Assembly: GCA_002840565.1 (NCBI GenBank)
Contig: PHBK01000012.1
Span: 124,001-188,000, forward strand
DNA: 64,000 bases
Direction: 5' to 3'
Origin: Deltaproteobacteria bacterium HGW-Deltaproteobacteria-12
GTDB taxonomy: Bacteria; Desulfobacterota; Syntrophia; Syntrophales; Smithellaceae
Shown: piece after piece, positions 50,231 to 59,781 of the stretch
Position numbering within the stretch: the stretch's first letter is position 1
How the letters are laid out: each line of letters starts with the position of its first letter
Program-made: the position numbers and the translations under genes
Notes under the pieces: model-generated
What the model saw: only the letters and a program-made list of their open reading frames with translations
What the model was told of the DNA's origin: nothing
The model's database searches: none

Positions 50231-52609
50231 ATGACAACGCAGACAAGTACAATTTATGTCGTTCCGGCAACACGCGTCAACCGGCTGCGGGAACAGATCG
50301 TTCGCGCTCCCCAGGAAGTCTGCATCGAGCGGGCCCGTTATCTGACGCAAGCCATGGCTCTCCACTGGGATAAACACCCCCTGACACGGATGAGTAAGGC
50401 GCTCGATCACATACTACAAAACATTGCGGTCATTATCCGCGAAGATGAACTGATTGTCGGGTGCCGGACTTCCAAGCTTAAGGGCGCGCCGCTCTTTCCA
50501 GAAAACAAGAGCCGCTGGATTGCCGGAGATCTGGAAAATTTCGACAGCCGCATCCTCCAGAGAGCTCTGATTACACAGGAAGAAAAACAGGAACTCCGCG
50601 AGCAAATTCTTCCCTTTTGGGAGGGTAAGACAGCAGAGGAACGCTTTGAGGAGCTTTTGCCGGAAGATGTGGCAGTAGATATGGACAAATACATCTTTAC
50701 CATGATGCTGGAGATCACTTACGGCATCGGTCATTTTACGATGGATCACCCGCGGATTCTCCGGGAAGGAATATCGGGCATCATTGCCGATGCCACGACC
50801 CGCCATGCAGCCCTATCGGCCAGGGAGAAAAAGGGAGAAAAGGGTCTTTTTTATGATGCCGTCATCCGCTCCCTGCAGGGTGCAGTTGCTTTTGCCAGGA
50901 GATATGCGGTATTGGCGCGCACCCTTGCCGATCAGGCTACACCGGAGAGGCGGGCGGAACTGCTGGCAATTGCCGAAGTTTGCGAGCGTGTACCAGAGCA
51001 TCCGGCCCGTACCTTCCACGAGGCCGTCCAGTCCGTTTATTTCATTCATTTGATTGCTCAGATCGAATCGGGGGGCAATTCCATTTCTCTGGGACGGATT
51101 GACCAGATCCTTCACCCGTATTATAAAGCCGACCGGAAAGCGGGGAGGATTACTCCCGACCAGGCCCGGGAGTTGATGTCTCTGCTCTTCATTAAAACCA
51201 ACGAGATCTGGAACGTTCTGGAGGAGGCTTTCATCCCCGGAGGCGAAGGAACGGAAGGGAAAACGACCCAGAATGTCACTGTCGGCGGTATGGACGCGAA
51301 GGGCAAGGATGCAACCAATGACCTCAGCCTGATCGGTCTGCAAGCTTTTGCCGACATTCGGACGGTACAGCCTAACTTTGGTGTTCGCATCTGTGCCCAG
51401 TCGCCCGAACCTTTCGTTGCGCAGGCCGCCCGGTATGCCAAAGAAGCTCTGCCCCTCCATTTTTTCAACGACGAGGCCATCGTTCCCGCCCTCGTCCACG
51501 CCGGCCATAAATGGGAGGACGCCCGCAATTACGGGGTTGTGGGATGCCTGGAACCCAATGCCCAGGGAAAATCCTTCTGTTCGACCTTCGCCGTTCAATT
51601 CAGCGGGATCAAGTGCCTGGAATTGGCGCTGTCCAACGGCATCGACAATATCTTCGGCTATCCTGCCGGTCTGGAAACGGGAGACCCGGCGTCCTTTGCA
51701 TCCTTCGATGACGTCTGGCGTGCCTACGATCAACAGATGAATCATTTCTTGGGCCAGATGATCAAGGGTATGGCTGTCCTCGACCGGGTAATTGCGGCGA
51801 TGGTACCTTCGCCGTTCGCTTCGGCGATGATTGACGGCCCGCTGCAAAAAGGGCTTGATCTCACCCGGGGCGGGGCGGTTTACAACGCCACGGGAGTTCA
51901 GTTAATGGGATTTGCCAACGTTGCGGACAGCCTTTACGCAATCAAGAAAGCAGTCTTCGAGGATAAAAGCTGCACCATGGCCGAGCTCACCTCCTGGCTT
52001 TCCACAGACTGGCAGGATGTGGAACCAAGGCGCCGCTTTTTCCTGGAGAAAATGCCCAAATATGGCAATGATGATGATGCCGTCGATGCTATGGCGGCAA
52101 AAGTTATGGCACATTTTTGCGATTGTCTGAAGCCTCATCGTAATTTCCGCGGCGGCGCCTTTTGGCCCGGAGTATTTTCTGTCGGTTTTCATCTGGCTTT
52201 TGGTTCGTTTACTGGAGCAACGCCGGACGGCCGCAGCGCCGGTGACATCCTGGGCAACGGGATCACTCCGGCTAATGGACGGGCGCTCCAGGGACCCACG
52301 GCAGTCATGAATTCGATATCAAAGCTGCCTCTGTTCATGGCGACCAATGGTGTGAACCTCAACATGCGCTTTTCCGGGAAGAGACTCGATCCGGAGATTC
52401 TGAGCGCCTTGATCCGCGGGTACTTCCGGAACGGTGGTGTTCAGGTGCAGTTCAATATGATCGATTCCGAAATTCTCCGGGATGCCCAGGCGCATCCGGA
52501 GCAGTATCAGGATCTCGTCATCCGGATGAGCGGATACTCCGTGACGTTTGTGGATTTGAGCGATACGGCGCAGAACGAAATTATCAACCGCATGGAGTAT
52601 GTCATTTAA
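50231..52609 (+). CDS. Glycyl-radical enzyme (lyase/dehydratase class)
   Basis: 792 residues. The catalytic thiyl cysteine lies in GVVGCLEPNAQGKS (Cys439, with Glu441 as in the G-C-V-E-P motif of glycerol and diol dehydratases and choline lyase). The glycyl-radical site is RMSGYSV near the C-terminus (Gly768). The TPDGRSAGDILGNGITPANG loop is typical. The length and the GCxEP motif favour the dehydratase/C-X lyase branch rather than benzylsuccinate synthase. The substrate-pocket segment after Cys (QGKSFCSTFAVQFSGIKCLEL) differs from the G-K-T-x-G-W of glycerol dehydratase and the E-G-W-H-D of choline lyase. Its activase is encoded at 58772. The enzyme is oxygen-sensitive, so the host is anaerobic. 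Confidence 0.9.
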   Translation: MTTQTSTIYVVPATRVNRLREQIVRAPQEVCIERARYLTQAMALHWDKHPLTRMSKALDHILQNIAVIIREDELIVGCRTSKLKGAPLFPENKSRWIAGDLENFDSRILQRALITQEEKQELREQILPFWEGKTAEERFEELLPEDVAVDMDKYIFTMMLEITYGIGHFTMDHPRILREGISGIIADATTRHAALSAREKKGEKGLFYDAVIRSLQGAVAFARRYAVLARTLADQATPERRAELLAIAEVCERVPEHPARTFHEAVQSVYFIHLIAQIESGGNSISLGRIDQILHPYYKADRKAGRITPDQARELMSLLFIKTNEIWNVLEEAFIPGGEGTEGKTTQNVTVGGMDAKGKDATNDLSLIGLQAFADIRTVQPNFGVRICAQSPEPFVAQAARYAKEALPLHFFNDEAIVPALVHAGHKWEDARNYGVVGCLEPNAQGKSFCSTFAVQFSGIKCLELALSNGIDNIFGYPAGLETGDPASFASFDDVWRAYDQQMNHFLGQMIKGMAVLDRVIAAMVPSPFASAMIDGPLQKGLDLTRGGAVYNATGVQLMGFANVADSLYAIKKAVFEDKSCTMAELTSWLSTDWQDVEPRRRFFLEKMPKYGNDDDAVDAMAAKVMAHFCDCLKPHRNFRGGAFWPGVFSVGFHLAFGSFTGATPDGRSAGDILGNGITPANGRALQGPTAVMNSISKLPLFMATNGVNLNMRFSGKRLDPEILSALIRGYFRNGGVQVQFNMIDSEILRDAQAHPEQYQDLVIRMSGYSVTFVDLSDTAQNEIINRMEYVI

Positions 52610-52651
52610 CCGGCTGCTCAGGCCATTATCAATGAGGAGAGGGGAAAGTTC

Positions 52652-53890
52652 ATGAAATCCGGGCAGAAGATTTTCTATGGATGGTGGATAGTTGTCGGTT
52701 CCTGTTTCCTTAACTTCGCGGGTATCGGCATTATTATGAATACCATGGGCGTGTTCATCAAGCCGGTTGCCGAATCTCTTGGGTTTACCCGCGGCGGTTT
52801 TACACTTTATTTCACCATAGCCGCGCTGGCCATGATGGTTATGGCCCCGGTCATGGGCAAACTCCTGGAGCGTTATAATATCCGTCTGATCATGACGATC
52901 TGTACAACTATGATGGCGGCCAGTTTTGCCCTCTTTTCCCAGTGCCGGACGCTGACACAATTTTATATTGTTGCCGTATTTTTGGGAATCGGCAGCGCCG
53001 GGTCGCATATCATTCCCGTCTCCCTGATGATCACCAACTGGTTTATCGATAAGCGGGGGCTGGCCATGGGAATTGTCTTTGCCGCCACGGGAGTGGGCGG
53101 GCTCATCTTCAACCCGCTGGCCAACTGGATCATCATGAATTACAGCTGGCAGGCCACCTACCTGACTTTCGGCCTGATCATCGGCATCTTTTCCATCCCG
53201 ACCGCGATGTTCATTGTTCGAGCCAAACCGGCCGATAAGAAACTGCTCCCCCTGGGCGGGGAAGCGGCGCTGGCGAAGCAATCAGAGCTCGAGCAGGGCG
53301 GACTGAAGGCAACCCAGGCCTTCCGCACCGGAGCATTCTGGCTGCTCGCACTGATCATTCTGCTTATCGCCGTTGCGAACATGGGTGTCCTGCACCACAT
53401 TGTACCCTATCTGACGGACATGGGATTTTCCACCACAACGGCGACAGCGCTTATGTCCCTGCACATGGCCATGCTGGTTTTCGGCAAGGTGCTTGCCGGC
53501 GGGCTTGCAGACAGGTTGGGACTTTTAAAGAGCTATCTCCTGCTTATGGGCGGCCTTATGGTATCCATTGCCCTGCTGTACGGATCGCAGTTGATGTGGG
53601 TAGCCACTATCTTCAGCGTACTTTTCGGCTTCTCGATCGCCGTCCGTACGGTTCTGCCGCCGCTGATGACCGCGAGGGTTCTGGGGCAGAAACATTTTGC
53701 CGTCATCTACGGGTTCCTCAACATTTTTACGACTCTCGGCACGGCCGTGGGTGTGCCGCTTTCCGGCTTCATCTACGACGCAACGAAGAGCTACTACCTC
53801 GCGTTTGCCCTGTATATCCTGCTGTGCCTGATTGCCGCGGGTGCGGGCATCGCCGTTATGATTAAAAGCGCGGGAAATAAGCAGAAATGA
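52652..53890 (+). CDS. MFS transporter, OFA/monocarboxylate-like
   Basis: 412 residues with twelve hydrophobic helices. It starts YGWWIVVGSCFLNFAGIG, the hallmark of oxalate:formate antiporter and monocarboxylate-transporter relatives, and has the MFS signature in GGLADRLGLLKSYLLL. It lies 42 bp after the glycyl-radical gene and is presumably the importer of the pathway substrate, likely an organic acid. Confidence 0.85.
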   Translation: MKSGQKIFYGWWIVVGSCFLNFAGIGIIMNTMGVFIKPVAESLGFTRGGFTLYFTIAALAMMVMAPVMGKLLERYNIRLIMTICTTMMAASFALFSQCRTLTQFYIVAVFLGIGSAGSHIIPVSLMITNWFIDKRGLAMGIVFAATGVGGLIFNPLANWIIMNYSWQATYLTFGLIIGIFSIPTAMFIVRAKPADKKLLPLGGEAALAKQSELEQGGLKATQAFRTGAFWLLALIILLIAVANMGVLHHIVPYLTDMGFSTTTATALMSLHMAMLVFGKVLAGGLADRLGLLKSYLLLMGGLMVSIALLYGSQLMWVATIFSVLFGFSIAVRTVLPPLMTARVLGQKHFAVIYGFLNIFTTLGTAVGVPLSGFIYDATKSYYLAFALYILLCLIAAGAGIAVMIKSAGNKQK

Positions 53891-53944
53891 CAAGATTATT
53901 CTCATAATATCGGACAATAGCATGTGGTTCACAGGAGGTTGGAA

Positions 53945-54880
53945 ATGAACAAAGTCATGACGATGAAGGAGGCCATATCAGCCCATGTCCATGACAACGA
54001 TTTTGTCTACATCGGCGGCTATATTTGCCGGACGCCGTTTTCGGCCATTCATGAAATTATCCGCCAGAAAAAGACAGGCCTCACGATCACCCGGGGCAAT
54101 GCCGCCGATGATTTCGATATGATGATCGGGGCAGGTGTGGTCCGGCGCTTTATTTCGACCTTCATCTCGCTGGGTCTATACGGGCTGGCCCGCTGCTACC
54201 GCCGCTCTCTGGAAAAAGGCATTCCCCACAAAATCGAGGTAGAGGAATACACCAATCTGTCGCTGCCGATGATGCTCATGGCGGGGGCGATGGGGATGCC
54301 GTTCGTTCCTGTAAAGGACCTTCTGGGCACGGATCTTTTAAACATCAAGGGTTTCTTAGGCGAGAACAAGTTCAAACTGATCGACTCACCTTTTGACGGG
54401 AAGCCGGTGCTCCTTGTTCCGGCCCTCAATCCTGACGTCGGTATCATCCACGTTCAGCAGGCCGATGAAAACGGCAACGCCCAGATCTGGGGTATCGGAG
54501 GTGATTGTAAGGTCGGAGCCAACGCTGCGAAAAAGGTGATCGTTTCCTGTGAGCGCATCGTCAGCCGGGAGGTGATCGGCAAGGATCCCTCCCGGACCAT
54601 CGTACCGGACTTCAAGGTTGTCGCTGTGGTGGAGGAGCCTTTTGCCTCGCATCCCGGTTACACGCCCGGTTTCTATGACATCGATTTTGGTTTCGGCTAC
54701 CTTTACAAAGAGGCCTCGGGCACGGTGGATGGATTTCAGGACTTCCTGAAGGAGTGGGTCTTCGATATCCCGGACCGCGCGGCCTATACCCAGCATTACA
54801 TCGAAAGGTTCGGGTATGCCGGTTACCGGAAACTGCAGGCCAAATTTGATTATGGATATCCCGTGAGTTATGAATATTAA
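53945..54880 (+). CDS. Family I CoA-transferase, subunit A
   Basis: 311 residues from ATG 53945; AGGAGG lies upstream, and the track's start is seven codons earlier. It resembles the glutaconate CoA-transferase alpha chain: VYIGGYICRTPFSAIHEIIRQ, ALNPDVGIIHVQQADENGNAQIWG (HxQxAD..GN), and SCERIVSREVI. It pairs with the next gene. The reaction transfers CoA from an acyl-CoA donor to a carboxylate. Related IpdA/B proteins are ring hydrolases, so assignment as a transferase rests on the beta subunit. Confidence 0.88.
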   Translation: MNKVMTMKEAISAHVHDNDFVYIGGYICRTPFSAIHEIIRQKKTGLTITRGNAADDFDMMIGAGVVRRFISTFISLGLYGLARCYRRSLEKGIPHKIEVEEYTNLSLPMMLMAGAMGMPFVPVKDLLGTDLLNIKGFLGENKFKLIDSPFDGKPVLLVPALNPDVGIIHVQQADENGNAQIWGIGGDCKVGANAAKKVIVSCERIVSREVIGKDPSRTIVPDFKVVAVVEEPFASHPGYTPGFYDIDFGFGYLYKEASGTVDGFQDFLKEWVFDIPDRAAYTQHYIERFGYAGYRKLQAKFDYGYPVSYEY

Positions 54881-54894
54881 GAGGAGAAGATAAA

Positions 54895-55695
54895 ATGAGC
54901 GAACACCCTAATGACTATATCAAACCGGAACTCATGGCCTGCTGCGGATCCCGGGAGATCCGCGACGGCGACGTCGTGGTTGTCGGTACGGGATTTCCGA
55001 CCATGTCGGCCAATATCGCCAAACATACTCATGCACCCCGGGCGGTCATGATGCAGGAATCGGGCGTTTATGATGCCCGGCCCCGGCGGCCCGCCCTGTC
55101 GGTCGGTGACGCCTGTCTCAATCCCGGCGCAGCCATGATCGGCGGGCTGATTGACGTCATGGGAATGTTCCTCCAGGGTGGTTGGGTCGATGTGGGCTTT
55201 CTCTCCGGTTCGCAGGTAGATCGCTACGGCAACATCAATACGACATGCATCGGTCCGTATGAGCAGCCCAGGAGCCGATTGCCCGGAAGCGGCGGAGCCA
55301 ATCCGATCGGTGCCCTGGCGAAAAGAGGGCTCATCATTGTCCAGCACGATGCGCGGCGGCTTACCGATAAAGTCGATTTTATAACGACTCCGGGATATAT
55401 CGACGGCCCCGGCGCCCGGGAGAAGCGCAATCTGCCGCCGGATACCGGGCCATACATCATTGTGACTAACAAGGGCATCCTCCGCTTTGATCCGGAAACA
55501 AAGGAGGCTTTTCTGGCGAGTTATCATCCCGGAAATACAATCGAGGAGATCAGGCGTTCTACCGGATGGGATTTGCGGGTGGCTGATGATGTCCATGAAA
55601 CGGAACCGCCCCGGGCGGAAGAACTGCGGGTGATCCGCGAGGTTCTCGATCCGCACCGGATGATTAAAATATATGAAGGGAAAGGATACATTTAA
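54895..55695 (+). CDS. Family I CoA-transferase, subunit B
   Basis: 266 residues resembling the glutaconate CoA-transferase beta chain. Glu55 in QESGVYDARP corresponds to the catalytic glutamate that forms the glutamyl-CoA thioester, so genuine CoA transfer is likely. Later motifs are PGSGGANPIGALAKRGLIIVQHDARRL and the conserved GPYIIVTNKGILRFDPETKEAFL. It begins 14 bp after subunit A (RBS AAGAGGAG). Confidence 0.9.
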   Translation: MSEHPNDYIKPELMACCGSREIRDGDVVVVGTGFPTMSANIAKHTHAPRAVMMQESGVYDARPRRPALSVGDACLNPGAAMIGGLIDVMGMFLQGGWVDVGFLSGSQVDRYGNINTTCIGPYEQPRSRLPGSGGANPIGALAKRGLIIVQHDARRLTDKVDFITTPGYIDGPGAREKRNLPPDTGPYIIVTNKGILRFDPETKEAFLASYHPGNTIEEIRRSTGWDLRVADDVHETEPPRAEELRVIREVLDPHRMIKIYEGKGYI

Positions 55696-55716
55696 TCAGC
55701 ATTAAGGAGGTCTTTC

Positions 55717-57084
55717 ATGGATTATACGCAACGATTGGCAGCATTTCTGGCGGAAATCTCCTGCAATAATTTACCGCCCGCAGTTATTCATAAGGCTAAA
55801 CTTTGCCTTCTGGATTACGTGGCCAATGTTTACGGATCACTGGAACTGGACGCTGTCGCCGGCGTGGCAGGCTATATCCGCGCGCTGGCCGGCCCGCCCT
55901 CGGCCACCGTTCTCGGCTGCGGTTTTAAGACGGATATTCATCACGCCGCGTTTATGAACGGAACAACGGCGGAGGCGATCGAGGCTCAGGATGGCCTGCG
56001 CTTTGGCGGGAATCATCCAGGAACAGCCGTCATTCCCGCCGCTTTAGCCGTCGCAGAGACTATGGAGCAAAGCGGCAGGGAGGTTATTGAAGCCGTCGTC
56101 GCCGGGTACGAGGCGGCCAACAGACCGGCTGCCGCTATGCACCCCTGGCATACCCTGGGGGGGTTTCTTCCCACGGGCACCTGCGGTACCTTCGGCGCAG
56201 CGGCCGCGGTGGCGCGCCTGAGGGGATATGATGCGGCAAGAATGGAAAGCGCGCTAGGATGCGCCGGTTATCTGGCTCCGATTTCTATGGCCGAGCAGCT
56301 CATGGGCGGATTTACAATTAAAATCGTGCAGGGCGGCCAGGCCGCTTTATCCGGGCTGATGGCGGCGGGTCTGGCTGGGGCGGGGATTACCGGAGACAAT
56401 CAGGTCTTCGAGGGTTCTGAACTCAAAGGCGGGTTCACCCAGATCACGACCAAAGTGGATCCGAAGTTCGAAAAGCTTACCGAAGGCCTCGGCGAACATT
56501 ATACGATAATGGACATCTACTTCAAGCCATACACGGCTTGCCGTCATACCCACGGCTCCGCTCAGGCGACGCTCGCCCTGATGCAGGAACAGCCGCTGGA
56601 CACTTCGAACATCAAGGCCGTCGAAGTCTACACCTACGGGATGGCCGTAATTGCCGTCGGCAAAGGGGTTGCCCCCGGGAATACCTTCGTAAACGCACAG
56701 TTTTCGATTCCCTATGTTGTTGCCGTCTGTCTTCTGGACGGAGCACTGGGACCGAAACAACTCACGGAAAAACGGCTGGCCGATCAGAAACTCCTGGATC
56801 TGGCGGCAAAAGTAACCGTCGGTATGGACGAAAAGTTAAATGCCATTTACCCGGAGAAGACTTCCAGCCGCGTGGAGATTGTCATCAAAGATGGCCGGCG
56901 GCTCATCAAACAGGTTGATGTTCCGAAAGGCGATCCGCGAGATCCCATGGAAGCCGCTGATCTTGCCGACAAGGTTCGTTATTTCGCCGGAGAGCGAAAT
57001 CGCGACAAAACAGAGCAGATCATCGGGATGATCCTCAACCTGGAAAACATTCCGGATATCCGGGAACTGATTCGACTGATTTGA
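55717..57084 (+). CDS. MmgE/PrpD-family dehydratase
   Basis: 455 residues of the 2-methylcitrate dehydratase/cis-aconitate decarboxylase family: CLLDYVANVYGS, the FGGNHPGTAVIPAALAVAE motif, TGTCGTFGAAAAVARLRG, and YFKPYTACRHTHGSAQATLAL. The family dehydrates or decarboxylates tricarboxylic-like acids without an iron-sulfur cluster. Here a hydration/dehydration step on a branched dicarboxylic intermediate is plausible. The RBS is AAGGAGG. Its role in a glycyl-radical pathway is unusual. Confidence 0.85.
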   Translation: MDYTQRLAAFLAEISCNNLPPAVIHKAKLCLLDYVANVYGSLELDAVAGVAGYIRALAGPPSATVLGCGFKTDIHHAAFMNGTTAEAIEAQDGLRFGGNHPGTAVIPAALAVAETMEQSGREVIEAVVAGYEAANRPAAAMHPWHTLGGFLPTGTCGTFGAAAAVARLRGYDAARMESALGCAGYLAPISMAEQLMGGFTIKIVQGGQAALSGLMAAGLAGAGITGDNQVFEGSELKGGFTQITTKVDPKFEKLTEGLGEHYTIMDIYFKPYTACRHTHGSAQATLALMQEQPLDTSNIKAVEVYTYGMAVIAVGKGVAPGNTFVNAQFSIPYVVAVCLLDGALGPKQLTEKRLADQKLLDLAAKVTVGMDEKLNAIYPEKTSSRVEIVIKDGRRLIKQVDVPKGDPRDPMEAADLADKVRYFAGERNRDKTEQIIGMILNLENIPDIRELIRLI

Positions 57085-57125
57085 ACGCCGATCGCATTTT
57101 GAAGAAATTATAAGGAGTGTGCAGA

Positions 57126-58292
57126 ATGGATTTTTCGTTGACCGATGAACAGAAAATGCTGGTGGAAACACTGAAAACCATGGGAGAGCGGGAAAAGTTC
57201 AAAGAACGCGCCGTGGAAATCGACCGGACGGGAGAGTTCCCCTATGAACTGCTGACTAAATACGCCCAGATGGGACTTTTGGGCATGACCCTGTCATCGG
57301 CCTACGGCGGCGGCGGACAGCCGGCGCTCAACGCAGTGCTGGCTATTGAAGAGCTGGCCAAGTTCAGCCCCATGATCGCCGCGCCCGTCTTCGAATCCAA
57401 CGTCGGACCGGTGCGGGTGATTGATTTATTCGGGACGGAGGAACAGAAAAGGGCGATCATCCCGGGAGTCTGCGCAGGAGAGCGCAGCGTCTCTGTCTGC
57501 ATGACGGAGACGGAGGCCGGATCGGATCTGACCGCCTTATCCACCAAAGCCGTGGATGACGGGGACTCTTATATTCTCAATGGCCGTAAAATATTCATAA
57601 CCGGCGGCGGCCATGCCAGTCACTACATGGTTTATACACGTTTCGGCGAGAAGGCCGGCTACAAGGCAATCGGCGGTCTGCTGGTGGAAAAGGGGAGCCC
57701 CGGTTTTACCTTCGGCAAGCAGGAAGAGTTTCTCGGACTGCGGGGGATGCCTTCCTGCGAGCTGATTTTTGAGGATGTCCGGGTGCCGAAGAAAAATGTC
57801 GTGATCAAGGCCGGAGATTTCAGCAAACTCATGTGGACGTTTGATATTGAACGCTGCGGCAATGCGGCCATGTGTCTGGGAACAGCGGGCGGAGCTTTGC
57901 GGGAGGCCATCGCCTATGCACAGACCCGCCATGCCTTCGGGAGGCCGATCTGTGAGTTTCAGGCTATTCAGTTCATGACTGTGGATATGGCGATGAAGCT
58001 GGATGCGGCGCGATTACTGGTTTACCGTGCAGTCGCCGGGGCAGGGCAGGGGTTGCCGTCGATCTATGAAGCCTCCATGGGCAAGTGTTTTGCCAACGAG
58101 ATGGTTATTGAGGTGACGAACACAGCCATGCAGATCTTCGGCGGATACGGCTACAGCAAAGAATTTCCGCTGGAGCGGATGCTCCGCGACGCCCGGGCCT
58201 GGGGAGTTGCCGGAGGGACAGTCCAGATGTTGCGCAATACCATGGCGAGCGTCATATTCGGCCGGCGCTTCGATCAGCGTCGGGGAAAGTGA
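57126..58292 (+). CDS. Acyl-CoA dehydrogenase
   Basis: 388 residues from ATG 57126; the track start is three codons upstream, RBS AAGGAG. Flavin/substrate motifs are CMTETEAGSDLTAL (strand 1), YILNGRKIFITGG and IFGGYGYSKEFPLERMLRDAR. The position holding the catalytic Glu in short/medium-chain enzymes (EGT) reads AGGTVQ here, so that base is missing. The segment TFDIERCGN puts a Glu where isovaleryl-CoA and long-chain enzymes carry their base. This suggests a branched or dicarboxylic acyl-CoA substrate. It introduces a double bond next to the CoA-ester. Confidence 0.88.
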   Translation: MDFSLTDEQKMLVETLKTMGEREKFKERAVEIDRTGEFPYELLTKYAQMGLLGMTLSSAYGGGGQPALNAVLAIEELAKFSPMIAAPVFESNVGPVRVIDLFGTEEQKRAIIPGVCAGERSVSVCMTETEAGSDLTALSTKAVDDGDSYILNGRKIFITGGGHASHYMVYTRFGEKAGYKAIGGLLVEKGSPGFTFGKQEEFLGLRGMPSCELIFEDVRVPKKNVVIKAGDFSKLMWTFDIERCGNAAMCLGTAGGALREAIAYAQTRHAFGRPICEFQAIQFMTVDMAMKLDAARLLVYRAVAGAGQGLPSIYEASMGKCFANEMVIEVTNTAMQIFGGYGYSKEFPLERMLRDARAWGVAGGTVQMLRNTMASVIFGRRFDQRRGK

Positions 58293-58320
58293 GCAGAAGT
58301 TCAAAAAAAAAGGAGAATTT

Positions 58321-58761
58321 ATGGCTATATATTATCGGGATGCGGCACATCTGTATGAAATATACGGACACTTTATGGAGCGGGTTCTCACTGATGAAAA
58401 AATCGGCGCCAAGATGGCCAAGGCGGGGATCATCATAAATTTTATTTATACAGACCCGGATTCTGAAATTACCATCGATCTGAAGAACCCTCCGGCGAAG
58501 CCCGGATATTACGGCTCCTATTACCTCGGTCCCTGCGATCTGGTCGCGGATGTCTGGTCGAAGCAGGCGGCGGACTTTTCGCACAGTTTCTGGCACGGTA
58601 TGGAAAACCCTGTCGCCGCCGTCACCCGGGGTAAAGTCAAGCAGGGTGGAAAAATAACCGCCATGCTGAAACTCCTGCCGGTTGTCAAGCCGGCCTTTCA
58701 GATGTTTCCGATAATTCTGCAGGAGATGGGATACGGCGATCTGGTTATCAAGAAGGGCTGA
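58321..58761 (+). CDS. SCP2 sterol-transfer-like protein
   Basis: 146 residues; the track's start at 58207 lies inside the previous gene, while ATG 58321 has GGAGAATTT. The fold resembles SCP2/sterol-transfer (GIIINFIYTDPDSEITIDLK, then NPVAAVTRGKVKQGGKITAMLKLLPVV). Stand-alone SCP2 domains bind hydrophobic acyl-CoAs or sterol-like compounds and are seen next to acyl-CoA dehydrogenases. That is consistent with a bulky hydrophobic pathway intermediate. Confidence 0.65.
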   Translation: MAIYYRDAAHLYEIYGHFMERVLTDEKIGAKMAKAGIIINFIYTDPDSEITIDLKNPPAKPGYYGSYYLGPCDLVADVWSKQAADFSHSFWHGMENPVAAVTRGKVKQGGKITAMLKLLPVVKPAFQMFPIILQEMGYGDLVIKKG

Positions 58762-58771
58762 GGAAAACTGA

Positions 58772-59686
58772 GTGACGCAAGGGCAGGCCGAGGGCATTAT
58801 CTTCAATATTCAGCGCTTCTGCATCCACGATGGACCGGGCATTCGCACGACTGTTTTTCTGAAAGGGTGCCCTCTACAATGCGCCTGGTGCGCCAATCCC
58901 GAAGCGCAGAACTCCGAGCCGCAGCTCATGTTGCGGGACAACCGCTGCATGGCTTGCGGAAAATGCCGGGTAGTCTGCACGGAAAAGGCCATCATTATCT
59001 CGAGCGATCGCCGGCGGCGTGTGCTCTGGGAAAAATGCAGTTCCTGTTTCCTGTGTGCGGATGCCTGCCCTCAGGGCGCGCTCACTGTTGTGGGCGGGGC
59101 CGCAAACCTGGATGAGGTGGCAAGGGTTGTAGCAAGGGATCAGGCGTTTTACGCAACATCCGGCGGCGGTGTTACCCTGTCCGGCGGTGAACCTCTGCTG
59201 CAGCCGGAATTGGCAATCGGGCTGCTGGCCCGGTTTAAGGATATGGGAATCCATACTGTCCTTGATACCAGCGGATACGTCTCGCCGGAAGTTATGCACA
59301 GAGCTCTGCACCATGTTGATCTTGTGCTTTATGACATCAAAACTCTGGATGACGATCTGCACAGGAAATACACCGGAGCCGGCAATAAATTGATTTTAGA
59401 AAACGCCAAACTCGCAGCGGGCCTGGTCAGAACCTGGCTGAGAATTCCCTTGATTGCCGGGTTTAATGACAGCCTGGAGAATATCCACAAGATGGCGGCG
59501 CTGGCTTCCCGGCTGGGTGTCGAGAAGATCAGTCTTCTTCCTTACCATGCCGGCGGCAAGGCGAAGAGCCGGCAACTGGGACGAAAAAATATTCCGTTTC
59601 CGGCAAAACCACCAACCGACAAAAACTTGGCCCGACTTGTGGCCGTTATAGCCGCTGCAGGCATATCTGCATCAGTCCGCAGTTGA
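58772..59686 (+). CDS. Glycyl-radical enzyme activating protein
   Basis: 304 residues from GTG 58772. HDGPGIRTTVFLKGCPLQCAWC contains the radical SAM C-x3-C-x2-C. Two inserted ferredoxin-type cysteine sets follow (CMACGKCRVVC and CSSCFLCADAC), and SGGGVTLSGGEPLLQ is the SAM-binding GGE motif. It generates the glycyl radical on the enzyme at 50231 by hydrogen abstraction from Gly768. It closes the run, 11 bp after the SCP2 gene. Confidence 0.93.
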   Translation: MTQGQAEGIIFNIQRFCIHDGPGIRTTVFLKGCPLQCAWCANPEAQNSEPQLMLRDNRCMACGKCRVVCTEKAIIISSDRRRRVLWEKCSSCFLCADACPQGALTVVGGAANLDEVARVVARDQAFYATSGGGVTLSGGEPLLQPELAIGLLARFKDMGIHTVLDTSGYVSPEVMHRALHHVDLVLYDIKTLDDDLHRKYTGAGNKLILENAKLAAGLVRTWLRIPLIAGFNDSLENIHKMAALASRLGVEKISLLPYHAGGKAKSRQLGRKNIPFPAKPPTDKNLARLVAVIAAAGISASVRS

Positions 59687-59781
59687 ATAAATTTAAAAAA
59701 AATTATATTTATCACTATCGCATTATGTGCAGCAACAAAACGATTGCAGCAAGATGCAGTTGAACGGACCGGAGTAGATAA

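Noticed and set aside
50813-51847. Long minus-strand ORF (344 aa) inside the glycyl-radical gene
   Set aside because: It lies wholly over a gene with intact catalytic motifs on the plus strand. Its translation lacks protein character, and it reflects the codon bias of the real gene. The same applies to 52319-53281, 46653-47357, 10612-11361 and 686-1162.
50231-52609. Benzylsuccinate or alkylsuccinate synthase
   Set aside because: The catalytic Cys is in a GCxEP motif typical of dehydratases and lyases. No small Bss-type subunits are encoded nearby, and the protein is shorter than most BssA/AssA.
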